Shown here one piece after another: positions 35,156 through 45,326 of a stretch of 64,000 nt of DNA (within the stretch, counting starts at the first letter, position 1; every line of letters begins with the position of its first letter). The stretch is from Mobilisporobacter senegalensis. GTDB taxonomy: Bacteria > Bacillota > Clostridia > Lachnospirales > Lachnospiraceae. Both the position numbers and the translations under genes were made by a program. The DNA is taken from positions 186,001 through 250,000 of the forward strand of contig NZ_RJVG01000003.1 of NCBI RefSeq assembly GCF_003752155.1, read 5' to 3'. The notes beneath the pieces were generated by a model. The model searched no databases. It saw only the letters and a list, made by a program, of their open reading frames with translations, and was not told where the DNA came from.

Positions 35156-36620
35156 TTACCTTATTCCACTGTGCCTGTATATTTTCGATTACCTTTTCCT
35201 GATTTAATTCACCACTTACCATTTTGTATAAATTATCTGTCATTATTGTTTCGAAATCATATCCTATTTTCATTTTAGGCCTATAATAAGCATTGGATTT
35301 ATTTTGTGCTTTAATTACAGAAGAAGTATTTGGAAAACTAACAATATATTTTGCTTCGATTAAATTATGCAGATCTGATCTGGTAGGAGTATTCCCACCC
35401 TTTTCTTCCAGAAATGTTTTCATTTGTATTTGTGGAGAAGTGGCCCATACAATAAACAGCCAGGCGGCCATCTTTTTTTCTTCACTTATATTTCCATTGA
35501 TTCCGATACCGGAACCACCATATATATTTGCACTTCGCTCACTGCCATAGGGCAGCAAACTATATCCGACCTTTCCGGCAACCTTGGATTCGCTCTCATT
35601 TTCTACAGCTGCAGCATTTTCATCCCAATTTATCATCATTGCAACTTCGCCTTCTTTAAAAGAATCTTTAATATTTGTCCAATTCCAATCTGTCTTTCCA
35701 TCATTGTTTAAAATTGCAAGTTCATGATATATATCAAGAGCCTTTTGAAATGCCGGTGTATTTACATGAATACTGGATCCTTTTTCTATACCCAGACTAT
35801 TAATATTGGCATCAGTAAAATAATCTCCACCATAAGCCCTAAAAATGTTTGAAAAGGATACGTAAATAGAATTGTGATCTGCCGTCATGGAAAGACTTCC
35901 GTGTTTTATTTCTGATTTCGGAACATTGTTTGAAATCCACTGGGAAACTTCCATGTATTTTTCCCATGTAAAAGTTCTGGCACCTGGAACTGGATTATAT
36001 CCTAATTCTTCATTCATTTGATCTTTATATTTATCAAAAATGTCTTTTCGATAAAACAGGATCATAGTTGTAGAATCAAAGGGAATTGCTCTTAACTTTT
36101 CATCATTCATAAAGTAGGAACAGATTTCAAGATGTTCTTTTTGGAAACTATCCAGACCACCTACAATATGGGGTAAACGTTCATCTTTCTGATATTTATA
36201 TAAATCTTCCAAACTATCTGAAAACCGGTTTAAGGTTTGATATGGATCAACATAGATCAATTCATATTGTTCTGTCTGGGCAATGAATTCCATATTTATT
36301 TTTTCTACTAATGTATTAAACTCCATGGTCTTAAAATTTACTTGTATTCCAGTGACTTCTGTAAACTTATTGCATTCTTTTGACAGGATTTTAGCATTAA
36401 TATTGTCTTCAACTATAAAATCCAGCACGGTTCCTTCCCATTGTCTCCAATTAAAATCAGAAGGTACTTCTATATTACCGAATACATTTTTTTTATCTCC
36501 AAACAACTCCAATTTCGTTGTATTGGCTTTCTCTTCTTTGATACTGCTACAGCTGCTCAGCAAAGATATTATTAGTAGGCCGACAACAAATTTTACATAT
36601 TTTTTTCTTGTAAGATTCAT
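35142..36620 (-). CDS. Extracellular solute-binding lipoprotein associated with the sensor kinase
   Basis: A family 1 (MalE/UgpB-like) binding protein of 492 residues with lipobox Cys24 (LLIISLLSSC). Motifs include QYELIYVDPYQTLNRFSD, PFDSTTMILFYRKDIFDKY and GGSGIGINGNISEEKKMAAWLFIVW. No ABC permease is encoded with it; instead its 3' end overlaps the histidine kinase gene by 14 bases. It is therefore more likely a sensory co-receptor than a transport component. It is unrelated in fold to the RbsB-type protein at 27973. RBS AGGAGGGA before ATG. Confidence 0.9.
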   Translation of the reverse strand: MNLTRKKYVKFVVGLLIISLLSSCSSIKEEKANTTKLELFGDKKNVFGNIEVPSDFNWRQWEGTVLDFIVEDNINAKILSKECNKFTEVTGIQVNFKTMEFNTLVEKINMEFIAQTEQYELIYVDPYQTLNRFSDSLEDLYKYQKDERLPHIVGGLDSFQKEHLEICSYFMNDEKLRAIPFDSTTMILFYRKDIFDKYKDQMNEELGYNPVPGARTFTWEKYMEVSQWISNNVPKSEIKHGSLSMTADHNSIYVSFSNIFRAYGGDYFTDANINSLGIEKGSSIHVNTPAFQKALDIYHELAILNNDGKTDWNWTNIKDSFKEGEVAMMINWDENAAAVENESESKVAGKVGYSLLPYGSERSANIYGGSGIGINGNISEEKKMAAWLFIVWATSPQIQMKTFLEEKGGNTPTRSDLHNLIEAKYIVSFPNTSSVIKAQNKSNAYYRPKMKIGYDFETIMTDNLYKMVSGELNQEKVIENIQAQWNKVSADQ

Positions 36621-36868
36621 GTTCCCTCCTTTAGTACAATGAATACTTTAATATTCGCTCGGAATCTATGAATTATAATTGTAAGTTTATATAATTTTTT
36701 ATGTTGCCTGTGAATCGTTTTAGATGTTTTTACTAAGTAAAATCTGACTTCTATTATTATACTAACATATTATTTGGAATTTTCAACAAAAAGAACAGGA
36801 TTTCAATTGTAAATTCTATACAATTCATACATTATAAAAAACAGATGTGATTGGCAATAATCAAAAAA

Positions 36869-36904
36869 AGCCAGTAATATGTTGGTTCAAACATACTATT
36901 GGCT
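36869..36904 (-). terminator. Terminator of the SNF2 helicase gene
   Basis: Imperfect stem AGCCAGTAATATGT with ACATACTATTGGCT, followed on the minus strand by TTTTTTTGATT. The remainder of 36621-36868 is AT-rich upstream sequence of the binding-protein operon; no gene seen. Confidence 0.8.
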
Positions 36905-36911
36905 CTAGTCT

Positions 36912-39900
36912 TTAATCATTAATATCAAAAATATCCTGTAACTCTTCCTTACTTAATTTATTAATAAAGACTTCTTTTGATTGGATAATGGATTCAGATA
37001 ATTCTCTTTTCTTCTCCTGAAGTTTAAAGATTTTCTCTTCTATGGTTCCTTTACTTAATAGTTTTATTACATGAACTGCATTGGTCTGTCCGATCCGGTA
37101 AGCCCTATCCGTTGCTTGCTCTTCTACTGCCGGATTCCACCAGGGATCATAATGTATTACTGTATCTGCTCCTGTTAAATTCAGTCCGGTTCCGCCGGCT
37201 TTTAAAGAGATTAAGAATATACTTCCTTCTCCTTCATTAAATCTTTTTACATAATCATTTCTGGTTTCAATTGGCGTTGAACCTTCCAGATAAAAATAGG
37301 AAATGTCCCGCAGATTTAATTCTTCTTCAATAATCTTTAACATTGAAGTAAATTGGGAAAAGATAAGAATTCTATGATCATTACTTAATGCCTCCGGTAT
37401 CAGTTCCATAAGAAGCTCCAGCTTTCCGCTTCCGCCTTTATAATTATCGATAAATGTAGATGGGTGACAACAAATCTGCCTTAATCTTGTAAGTGCGGCA
37501 AGGATCTGCATCTGGTTTTTTTGAAATGTATTATCTTTAATTTTGCTGCTTAATTCTTCTTTAATTTCGTCCATATAAGAAAGATAAATTTTACGCTGCT
37601 GTTCTGTAAGGTCTGTAACCATTTTAGTTTCAAATTTTTCGGGTAATTCTTTTAATACTTCCTTTTTCATACGTCTTAATATAAATGGATGAATCCGTTT
37701 GCCTAAATCCTCCAGAACCCGTGTATCTTCCTTCATGATTGGTTTCTCAAAACGATTGGAAAACTTAATATGACTGAATAGATAATTAGGCATAATATAA
37801 TCAAAGATAGACCATAACTCTGACAAAGAGTTTTCAATGGGGGTACCGGTAAGTGCAAATCTATGGGATGCAACTATTTTTTTTACTGATTTTGCATTCA
37901 GAGAATTTGGATTCTTAATATATTGTGCTTCGTCAATGAACATGGTATCAAATAATACTTTCTCATAATGCTCAATATCTCTTCTTATTAATGGATAGGA
38001 AGTAATCAAAACATTTACATTTTTATAATCATCGATCATTGCTTTTCTATCTTCAGGAGTACCTGATACAATAATTGTTTTTAACATTGGAGCAAATTTC
38101 TCGATTTCTGACTGCCAGTTGTAGACCAAAGAAGACGGGCAGACAATAAGGTGAGGCTTCTCTTTGCCTGCCAAAGCGCAAGAAGCAATATAAACAATGG
38201 CCTGCAATGTTTTACCAAGGCCCATGTCATCAGCTAAAATACCTCCCAGATTATTTAAGGACAAAGTCTTTAACCATTTATATCCTGTGATCTGATAAGG
38301 TCTAAGATTTGCATTGATCTCAGATGGAACCTGAAAAGAACTCTCTTTGGGATTCATGATGGCATGAATAAAATCGTCGTATTCCTTATCCTTATTTACA
38401 TTGATGTCTTCTTTGCCTGAGAGATAAGAATTTAAATAAACTGCTGAACTTTTTGACAGTCTGATCTTATCCTCTTTCATATCTTTGGAAGATAAATTAA
38501 GATGCTCCATAATATCCAGCATCTGATTAATATTTTTATCATTAATATTAATAAAGTCGCCATTTTTTAAGCGGAAATATTTCTTCTTTAAACGAATGGA
38601 TTGAAAGATATCTTTTAACTCTTCTTTAGGTATATTATCATAATCAAATTCAATCTCTAACAAATCAATTTCAGAGCTCACTCTTACATTCGTACTCAAT
38701 GTACTTGGTTTATTGATTTTGATCTTACGAAATTCTTCTGAATAATATAGCTCACAAATATTTGACAGTTCATTAATATTACCGGAAAGCAATTCATAGA
38801 TACTCTTATCATCTCTCATAATATAACAATTCTTATAAGGTTCAAAATTTAATCGTTCCAGTGTATCAAATATTTGATTTTCTTTATTCATTTGTCTTAT
38901 GATAATTAGTTTATTCGCATCAATTGGTTCCAATGGATTAAATTCAAAATCATCATATTGAAATTTTATATCTGCTTTTATGCTGGCCTTGTATTGGTCC
39001 AAAAATATCTTAACTTTTAAGTCGCTTGTAATATATTGATCCTTAAGATTACTTGGGATATCAATATTCATTGTTTCATGAATTTTAGGCAGAACACGTT
39101 CCAGGAATTTATTCTTATATTCTCCTTTAAAAATTAAAGGCTCTTTATTCTTCCCAAGATTATTATAAAAAGGAACATAATTTTTTATAAATATTTTATT
39201 GGGATTATATAATACATGGGCACAATATAATAATTCTCCATTCTCAGCCACCGGAATAACATTTTCTTTCCCGTTATAATCCAGTGTAATAGAATCTTCA
39301 TCAATATTCAGCTGATACTTAATCTTAGGATTGTCTGGTACAAAAGTGATTTCTTCCAGCATTTTACCATAAAGTTCAAGATTAAATTTTCCTCCTGCTG
39401 TAAGAGACAATAATTTAAGCAGCATGTTCTGCGTAAAGATCATTTGATTTTTGGAAAATAAATTAGAATAATAAACTTTTCCAAGGGATTCCTGTATCTC
39501 AAAAATTTCTAAAAAATAATCAAGTATTCCTTTGGAAACCGGATCAAATCTGCTTTCTCCGGCTACATAATTAAAGTTTTTACCCAATGTAATATTATTA
39601 TGATTTGCAATGTCAGTAAGAAACTTTTTTATACTTTGCACTTTGTATAATTTGGTACTTCCCACTTGAAAAGATACATATGCTTTTCCGGTATTCTTCT
39701 TTAAAATATTTGGAATTTGAATATTCAGTTCCAGATGAAAAATTTCACCAAAATTGTTTAATAAGTCATCCTTATCAAAATATTCAAGAATATTATAAAT
39801 CTTCTTTTCTTCCGGGTCAGATGGCACTACTTCATCACTTTTTTTGTTGTAGTCATATAAAAATAGCAAAGTAGCAACTACATGTTTACAAGCACCATTA

Positions 39901-40130
39901 TATTTCACACTGGCAGGACAATTACAGTGATATGAAAAGTTGCCATCATCTTTTACATCAATGGTAACACCATAATCAGATTTTCCATGAACGATTGCAT
40001 GGTATTGTTTATTCTGTTTTGACCAGGCTACATTTAATATGGCTTTATTATTATAATAACGTAATCCTCTGGAATACACGGCATCATTGATTGCTATTTT
40101 TCTGATGGATGCTCTGGATAATTGAATCAT
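36912..40130 (-). CDS. SNF2-family helicase with SWIM zinc finger
   Basis: ATP-dependent DNA translocase of the bacterial RapA/HepA-like SNF2 group. The 1072 residues have an N-terminal SWIM zinc finger (Cys69, Cys71, Cys81, His83 in CNCPASVKYNGACKH), a long SNF2-associated region, then the helicase motor: Walker A ADDMGLGKTLQA (near 630), the DEAQ box (near 735), SGGNQ-free motif ALTGTPIENSLSELWSIF, and motif VI QATDRAYRIGQT. The ATG at 40130 follows AGGAG by 8 bases. Role in chromatin-like remodelling, repair or transcription recycling is not known for this branch. Monocistronic. Confidence 0.94.
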   Translation of the reverse strand: MIQLSRASIRKIAINDAVYSRGLRYYNNKAILNVAWSKQNKQYHAIVHGKSDYGVTIDVKDDGNFSYHCNCPASVKYNGACKHVVATLLFLYDYNKKSDEVVPSDPEEKKIYNILEYFDKDDLLNNFGEIFHLELNIQIPNILKKNTGKAYVSFQVGSTKLYKVQSIKKFLTDIANHNNITLGKNFNYVAGESRFDPVSKGILDYFLEIFEIQESLGKVYYSNLFSKNQMIFTQNMLLKLLSLTAGGKFNLELYGKMLEEITFVPDNPKIKYQLNIDEDSITLDYNGKENVIPVAENGELLYCAHVLYNPNKIFIKNYVPFYNNLGKNKEPLIFKGEYKNKFLERVLPKIHETMNIDIPSNLKDQYITSDLKVKIFLDQYKASIKADIKFQYDDFEFNPLEPIDANKLIIIRQMNKENQIFDTLERLNFEPYKNCYIMRDDKSIYELLSGNINELSNICELYYSEEFRKIKINKPSTLSTNVRVSSEIDLLEIEFDYDNIPKEELKDIFQSIRLKKKYFRLKNGDFININDKNINQMLDIMEHLNLSSKDMKEDKIRLSKSSAVYLNSYLSGKEDINVNKDKEYDDFIHAIMNPKESSFQVPSEINANLRPYQITGYKWLKTLSLNNLGGILADDMGLGKTLQAIVYIASCALAGKEKPHLIVCPSSLVYNWQSEIEKFAPMLKTIIVSGTPEDRKAMIDDYKNVNVLITSYPLIRRDIEHYEKVLFDTMFIDEAQYIKNPNSLNAKSVKKIVASHRFALTGTPIENSLSELWSIFDYIMPNYLFSHIKFSNRFEKPIMKEDTRVLEDLGKRIHPFILRRMKKEVLKELPEKFETKMVTDLTEQQRKIYLSYMDEIKEELSSKIKDNTFQKNQMQILAALTRLRQICCHPSTFIDNYKGGSGKLELLMELIPEALSNDHRILIFSQFTSMLKIIEEELNLRDISYFYLEGSTPIETRNDYVKRFNEGEGSIFLISLKAGGTGLNLTGADTVIHYDPWWNPAVEEQATDRAYRIGQTNAVHVIKLLSKGTIEEKIFKLQEKKRELSESIIQSKEVFINKLSKEELQDIFDIND

Positions 40131-40332
40131 ACCCACCTCTCCTTTTTATTTAAATCCATTCATCTATATAAATTTATTATCTGAATTTTTGGTATCTTTT
40201 AATTATAACATAATTAAAAGATTTTGTGTATTATTTCAAATACATTCTTGAAATATCTTCAAATTGGGAATAAGATTAACGATGGACTGTTATTACAAAT
40301 GACTTATATAATTGGAGGAACAAAGGAACAAT

Positions 40333-42006
40333 ATGGATAAATTAAAACCAAAGCTTTTTTCTGTAATGAAAAATTATACGAAAGAACAATTTATGAAAGA
40401 TGTGGTTGCGGGAATCATAGTTGCAATCATAGCATTGCCTTTATCAATTGCACTCGCCATTGCGTCCGGAGTCAATCCGGAAAGAGGATTGTATACTGCT
40501 ATTATAGCAGGCTTCTTTATCTCTTTTCTTGGAGGGAGCAGAATTCAAATAGGCGGTCCTACCGCGGCATTTGTTGTTATTATTTATAGTATCATCCAGG
40601 AATATGGTTTTGATGGTTTAGTGATTGCAACCATATTATCTGGTATTATTTTAATTATTATGGGGTTATTAAGATTTGGAAGTTTAATAAAATTTATTCC
40701 TTATACCATAACAACAGGGTTTACTTCCGGGATTGCAATAGGTATTCTGGCCGGACAGATAAAAGATTTCTTTGGGCTTGACATGGGTCCTGTTCCGTCG
40801 GAATTTATTGAAAAAATAAAAGTATATGCTCTGAATATACATAGTATTAATCTCTCAGCTTTATTTATTGGTTCTATATCTATAATTACCTTAATATTTT
40901 GGCCTAAGATCACAGATAAAATACCAGGTTCTTTAATAGCAATTATTGTATCTACTTTATTAGTAAAATTTTTAAAATTAGATGTAAATACCATTGGCAG
41001 TGTTTATGGGGAATTATCTTCTGATTTTCCATCCTTTCATATTCCAGCGATGGAATTTAAAACGATTTCCCGTTTAATTCAGCCTGCATTTACCATAGCA
41101 ATACTTGCCGGAATTGAATCTTTGCTATCCTGTGTAGTATCCGATGGTATGATAGGAAGCAGGCACCGCTCAAATATGGAACTCATTGCTCAAGGTTTCG
41201 GTAATATTTTTTCTGGTTTATTTGGCGGCATTCCTGCTACCGGAGCGATTGCACGGACTGCAGCAAATGCCAAAAACGGAGGACGTACTCCAATTTCCGG
41301 CATTGTTCATTCCATAACTTTATTATTAATTCTTTTAATATTCATGCCTTTTGCAGCTCTTATTCCTATGCCGGCCTTAGCAGCTGTGTTAATCATAGTG
41401 GCTTATAATATGAGTGAATGGAGAGAATTTATTGAGCTAATTAAGACTTCACCAAAAAGCGATATTATTGTTCTGATTCTTACATTCTTACTTACTGTAG
41501 TGTTTGATCTGGTAATCGCCATTGAGGTTGGGATTGTTGTCTCAGCCTTCCTTTTCATGAAACGTATGTCTGAGGTAACTGAAGTGAATGGCTGGAAATA
41601 TATTGAGGATATGACAGATGAAGATGATATTCAGGATTCAGAAAATATTAAATATAAGAAAGTTCCAAAGAATACTCTTGTTTATGAAATTAATGGTCCT
41701 ATGTTCTTTGGTGCCGCTGATAAATTTATGGATATCACTGCCAACGAAAAACGTAATAAAAATGTTGTGATTATAAGAATGAGAAGTGTACCTGCAATGG
41801 ATGCTACGGCACTGAATACATTAAAGAAAATTTATAAGACATGTAAGAAAAAAGGAATCATCTTATTATTCTCACATGTACAGGAACAACCAATGCAGGT
41901 TATGACAAAGGCTGGTTTTACTGAAATGGTCGGCTTTGATAACTTTTTACCTCATACGGATGATGCTCTTCTTCTCGCAGAAGAAATAAGAATAAAGAAT
42001 AGATAA
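40333..42006 (+). CDS. SulP-family anion transporter with STAS domain
   Basis: Inner-membrane transporter of sulfate, bicarbonate or related anions. The 557 residues have about 10-12 membrane segments with the SulP signature region (VVAGIIVAIIALPLSIALAIASGVNPERGLYTAI, GGPTAAFVV), and a cytoplasmic C-terminal STAS domain (about 440-550; EINGPMFFGAADKF, MRSVPAMDATALNTLKK). The ATG at 40333 follows AAAGGA. Substrate cannot be read from sequence. No terminator is visible before the T-box promoter behind it. Confidence 0.93.
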   Translation: MDKLKPKLFSVMKNYTKEQFMKDVVAGIIVAIIALPLSIALAIASGVNPERGLYTAIIAGFFISFLGGSRIQIGGPTAAFVVIIYSIIQEYGFDGLVIATILSGIILIIMGLLRFGSLIKFIPYTITTGFTSGIAIGILAGQIKDFFGLDMGPVPSEFIEKIKVYALNIHSINLSALFIGSISIITLIFWPKITDKIPGSLIAIIVSTLLVKFLKLDVNTIGSVYGELSSDFPSFHIPAMEFKTISRLIQPAFTIAILAGIESLLSCVVSDGMIGSRHRSNMELIAQGFGNIFSGLFGGIPATGAIARTAANAKNGGRTPISGIVHSITLLLILLIFMPFAALIPMPALAAVLIIVAYNMSEWREFIELIKTSPKSDIIVLILTFLLTVVFDLVIAIEVGIVVSAFLFMKRMSEVTEVNGWKYIEDMTDEDDIQDSENIKYKKVPKNTLVYEINGPMFFGAADKFMDITANEKRNKNVVIIRMRSVPAMDATALNTLKKIYKTCKKKGIILLFSHVQEQPMQVMTKAGFTEMVGFDNFLPHTDDALLLAEEIRIKNR

Positions 42007-42022
42007 TTATAAAAATTTGTTG

Positions 42023-42051
42023 TTGACAAATCCTTCTAAAGATAATAGAAT
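42023..42051 (+). promoter_or_regulatory. Promoter of the T-box/TrpXYZ operon
   Basis: -35 TTGACA (42023-42028), 17-base spacer, -10 TAGAAT (42046-42051); transcription would start about 42058 at the head of the T-box leader. Confidence 0.85.
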
Positions 42052-42057
42052 AAATAG

Positions 42058-42335
42058 CAACAATCATAAGTAATTGAAACCGTTGAGAAAGACGAGTACA
42101 TGTAGAAACTAACCTACAGAGAGTGACATAGGCTGAGAGTGTCGCAGTTAAGACTAGATGGAATGGACTTTTGAGGGCAGACCGAAATTATAGTAGGCTC
42201 TGATGGGAACTCAACCCATTATCAATGAGATCATGTAATAGCATGAACAGAGGTGGGCGTTTTATACGTCAATTTGGGTGGTACCGCAGGATTTTAACTC
42301 TTGTCCCTTTTATGTAAGGGATGGGAGTTTTTTTA
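42058..42335 (+). ncRNA. T-box riboswitch, tryptophan specifier (UGG)
   Basis: A complete T-box leader. Stem I begins near 42078 with GAGAAAGACGAGTA (AGTA loop-E motif); its 3' strand holds GAATGGAC, whose codon after GAA is TGG at 42163-42165, the Trp specifier. The T-box core GGGTGGTACCGC is at 42276-42287. The terminator (AACTC...TCCCTT paired with AAGGGA...GAGTT, then TTTTTTT) ends near 42335. Uncharged tRNA(Trp) would favour antitermination and expression of the ABC transporter that follows. Confidence 0.93.
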
Positions 42336-42430
42336 ATATAAAAAACGACGAATACTATTAATCATTCGAAACCGATCCCTAAAAGATACAATACAAACAC
42401 TATTAATCTGTAAAACAGGGAGGAATCATT

Positions 42431-43480
42431 ATGAAATTAAAAAAACTATCAAATCTTCTATTAGTATCAGCACTGGCATTTACAATGTTTACTGGATGCG
42501 GTAAACAGGAACCTAATACGAACCAAAATGAATCTGAAAATAGTACAACTGAAAATATCAGCGATGACGGGAAAATGTATACCATTGGCATCTCTCAAAT
42601 TGCTCCTCATGGTTCATTAGACAATTGCAGGGAAGGTTTTATTGCCGGTCTTGCAGAAGCAGGATTTGTTGAAGGTAAAAATTTAACCATTGATTTTCAG
42701 AATGCAAACGGTGAGGTTTCAAATGCCAGTATGATTTCAGATACTTTTGTATCTAAGAATTATGACTTGATCTGCGGAATTGCTACCCCAACTGCAATGG
42801 CGGCTTATAATTCTGCGATTGACACTGATATCCCGGTAATCTTTACCGCAGTTTCAGATCCGGTAGCCGCTGAATTAGTAAAGACTTTAGAAGCGCCTGG
42901 GACAAATAGCACAGGAACTTCCGATGCTCTTCCACTGGAGGCACAAATGCAGATGATTCGTGGATTTATGCCGGATGCCAAAAAAATTGGGATCCTGTAT
43001 ACAACCAGTGAAGTTAATTCTCTTACTCATTTAGAACAATTTAAAGAACTTGCCCCAAAATATGGTTTTACTATAGAAGCGGTTGGTGTAAATAATTCAT
43101 CTGATATTCCATTGGCAGTTGATACTCTTCTTGGTAAAGTAGATGTAATTAATAATTTTACAGATAATAATGTTGTGAATAACTTAGATACAGTAGTCAG
43201 CAAAGCAGCTGAAAAAGGAATTCCGGTTTTCGGTTCTGAAGAAGAACAAGTAAAGAAAGGCTGTGTCGCTGCCCAAAACATCAACTACTTTGAACTGGGG
43301 AAAGTAACAGGTAAAATGGCAGCCGAGGTATTGAATGGAGCAGATCCAAGTACAATGCCTGTCCAGGTCATCTCTGATGCTGTTCCGGTAGCCAATCAGG
43401 AAGCGATGGATATGTTTGGATTGACCATACCTGAAGAATATAAAGATTCTGTAACTTATTTAGAGGCATCTGCCAAATAG
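42431..43480 (+). CDS. trpX: ABC transporter substrate-binding lipoprotein (TrpX-like)
   Basis: ABC_sub_bind family (PF04392) lipoprotein of 349 residues; lipobox Cys23 in LVSALAFTMFTGC. Core features are YTIGISQIAPHGSLDNCREGFIAGLAEAGFVEGKNL and IFTAVSDPVAAELVKTLEAPGTNSTGTSD. The T-box with a Trp specifier in front indicates that the ligand is tryptophan or a precursor, as in the TrpXYZ group predicted from T-box comparisons. AGGGAGGA precedes the ATG. First gene of three. Confidence 0.92.
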   Translation: MKLKKLSNLLLVSALAFTMFTGCGKQEPNTNQNESENSTTENISDDGKMYTIGISQIAPHGSLDNCREGFIAGLAEAGFVEGKNLTIDFQNANGEVSNASMISDTFVSKNYDLICGIATPTAMAAYNSAIDTDIPVIFTAVSDPVAAELVKTLEAPGTNSTGTSDALPLEAQMQMIRGFMPDAKKIGILYTTSEVNSLTHLEQFKELAPKYGFTIEAVGVNNSSDIPLAVDTLLGKVDVINNFTDNNVVNNLDTVVSKAAEKGIPVFGSEEEQVKKGCVAAQNINYFELGKVTGKMAAEVLNGADPSTMPVQVISDAVPVANQEAMDMFGLTIPEEYKDSVTYLEASAK

Positions 43481-43496
43481 CAAATGAGGAATGAAT

Positions 43497-44408
43497 ATGG
43501 AAACTATACTATCATTATTAAAGACCATCCTTGAGCAAGGATTTATTTATGGAATATTAGCTCTTGGTATCTATATAACTTATGAAATACTTGATTATCC
43601 GGATTTATCAGTAGATGGTACTTTCCCATTGGGTGCAGCAATTACGGTAGCTTTCATCCTAAATGGCGTGGATCCGTGGATAGCCATTATAATCTCCTTC
43701 CTTGGAGGAGCACTTGCAGGATTGGCAACCGGTATATTTCATGTTGTATTTGGCATTAAAGACCTTTTATCAGGCATCTTAACCATGACGGCCCTCTACT
43801 CTATAAATCTAAAAATAGCTGGGAGAGCCAATGTACCTATCACCAATGAGACCAGAATATTTAATAGTGGAATTACTGAATATATCCCAGAGAGCTTAGC
43901 TAATTATAAAACATTAATTATAATCTTTATATGCGTAATAATCATTAAAAAGCTATTAGACTTATATCTTAAGACTAAGTCAGGGCTTCTTCTGCGTGCA
44001 ACAGGTGACAATCCCGGAATGGTTACTCTTCTGGCAAAGAATCATGGTTACATGAAGATTATTGGTCTTATGATCTGTAATGGATTAGCTGCAGTGGGTG
44101 GCAGCATATTGGCCCAGCAGCAGAGATATTTTGATTCAACTATGGGAACCGGTATGCTGGTAATGGGTCTTGCATCTGTTATTATAGGAAGGTCTATTTT
44201 TAAGAAAAGCAAATTTATGAAAGCTACTACAATGGTTCTTATCGGTTCTGTTATATATAAAACATGTTTAGCGGTTGCCATATATTATGGAGTGAATCCA
44301 AATGATCTGAAACTCCTTATGACAATTCTATTCCTTATAGTTTTAATCTCTAATGATGCAATTGGGAAAGGAGGCTTTAAAAAATATGTTAGAGCTTCAA
44401 AAAATTAA
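43497..44408 (+). CDS. trpY: ABC transporter permease (TrpY-like)
   Basis: Branched-chain-amino-acid-type (LivH-like) permease of 303 residues with about 8-9 hydrophobic segments: GFIYGILALGIYITYEILDYPDLSVDGTFPLGAA is the family signature. GLMICNGLAAVGGSILAQQQRYFDSTMGTGM is the coupling-region counterpart. I use the ATG at 43497 because GAGGA lies 6 bases upstream; an ATG two codons earlier touches that RBS. Its end overlaps the ATPase gene by 23 bases. Confidence 0.92.
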   Translation: METILSLLKTILEQGFIYGILALGIYITYEILDYPDLSVDGTFPLGAAITVAFILNGVDPWIAIIISFLGGALAGLATGIFHVVFGIKDLLSGILTMTALYSINLKIAGRANVPITNETRIFNSGITEYIPESLANYKTLIIIFICVIIIKKLLDLYLKTKSGLLLRATGDNPGMVTLLAKNHGYMKIIGLMICNGLAAVGGSILAQQQRYFDSTMGTGMLVMGLASVIIGRSIFKKSKFMKATTMVLIGSVIYKTCLAVAIYYGVNPNDLKLLMTILFLIVLISNDAIGKGGFKKYVRASKN

Positions 44409-45159
44409 TAAAACCTTTCATAAAGGTACCGTCAATGAATCTGTTTTGTTCAGAGATTTTAACTTAACTGTAGAAAAAGATAATTTTATCTCTATTATTG
44501 GAAGCAATGGTTCAGGTAAGTCCACTTTACTTAATGTAATCTGCGGTACAATACCAGTTGATTCAGGTAAAGTACTGCTTAGAGGCAATGATATTACCAA
44601 GATGAAAGATTTTAAACGTTCTGATTTTATTGCCAGAGTTTATCAGGATCCTGCAAAAGGTTCCTGTCCCTCTTTTTCTATCCTGGAGAATATGGCGTTA
44701 GCTGATAATAAAGGGAAACCTTACTTATTTACAAAAGCTGTGAATAAAAGCAAAATAGATGAATACAGGACTCATCTTGAACAGCTTCATCTTGGACTTG
44801 AAAATAGAATTCACGATAAAGTTGGAAATTTATCCGGTGGTCAGCGTCAGGCTCTTGCAATGATCACTTCTACTCTCACACCCAATGATATTCTAATATT
44901 AGATGAACATACTGCAGCTTTGGATCCCAAGACAGCGGATAACATTATGGAATTGACTTATGATCTTATAAAACGTAAAAATCTGACTACTATTATGGTC
45001 ACTCATAATCTTAAATTTGCTCTCTCCTATGGCAATCGACTTATGATGATGCATCAGGGGGAATCGATTATAGATGTATCAGGGGAAGAAAAAGAACGAG
45101 TTCAATTAAGTGAAGTTTTAGAACGCTTTAATGAGATAAGTATAGAGACTGGAAATTAA
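44386..45159 (+). CDS. trpZ: ABC transporter ATP-binding protein (TrpZ-like)
   Basis: Energises the Trp-type importer. The 257 residues have Walker A GSNGSGKST, Q-loop VYQDPAKGSCPS, signature LSGGQRQALAM, Walker B ILILDEHTAALDPKTA and the H-loop MVTHNL. The start at 44386 follows AAGGAGG by 11 bases, inside the permease gene; an upstream ATG has no RBS. Last gene of the T-box operon. Confidence 0.93.
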   Translation: MLELQKINKTFHKGTVNESVLFRDFNLTVEKDNFISIIGSNGSGKSTLLNVICGTIPVDSGKVLLRGNDITKMKDFKRSDFIARVYQDPAKGSCPSFSILENMALADNKGKPYLFTKAVNKSKIDEYRTHLEQLHLGLENRIHDKVGNLSGGQRQALAMITSTLTPNDILILDEHTAALDPKTADNIMELTYDLIKRKNLTTIMVTHNLKFALSYGNRLMMMHQGESIIDVSGEEKERVQLSEVLERFNEISIETGN

Positions 45160-45267
45160 TATATCAATGATTTAAAATAAACTGGTGTACTCATATATAG
45201 ATATGTATTCATATTAGAAAATACTTTAACCAAAATTTTTGAACCTTCAATCAGGAGTGAATACTGG

Positions 45268-45296
45268 TTGCAAGTCCTTAATTTCCTTGATATAAT
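45268..45296 (+). promoter_or_regulatory. Promoter of miaB
   Basis: -35 TTGCAA (45268-45273), 17-base spacer, -10 TATAAT (45291-45296), 30 bases before the start codon. Confidence 0.7.
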
Positions 45297-45326
45297 GGTC
45301 TGGAGTTTAATTTAAGGAGAATAAGT

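Noticed and set aside
36709-36724. AACGATT-type site upstream of the sensor operon, like a cre or LacI operator
   Set aside because: Only the eight central bases match the 17-bp operator near lacI, and the flanks do not fit a cre consensus. Too weak to list.
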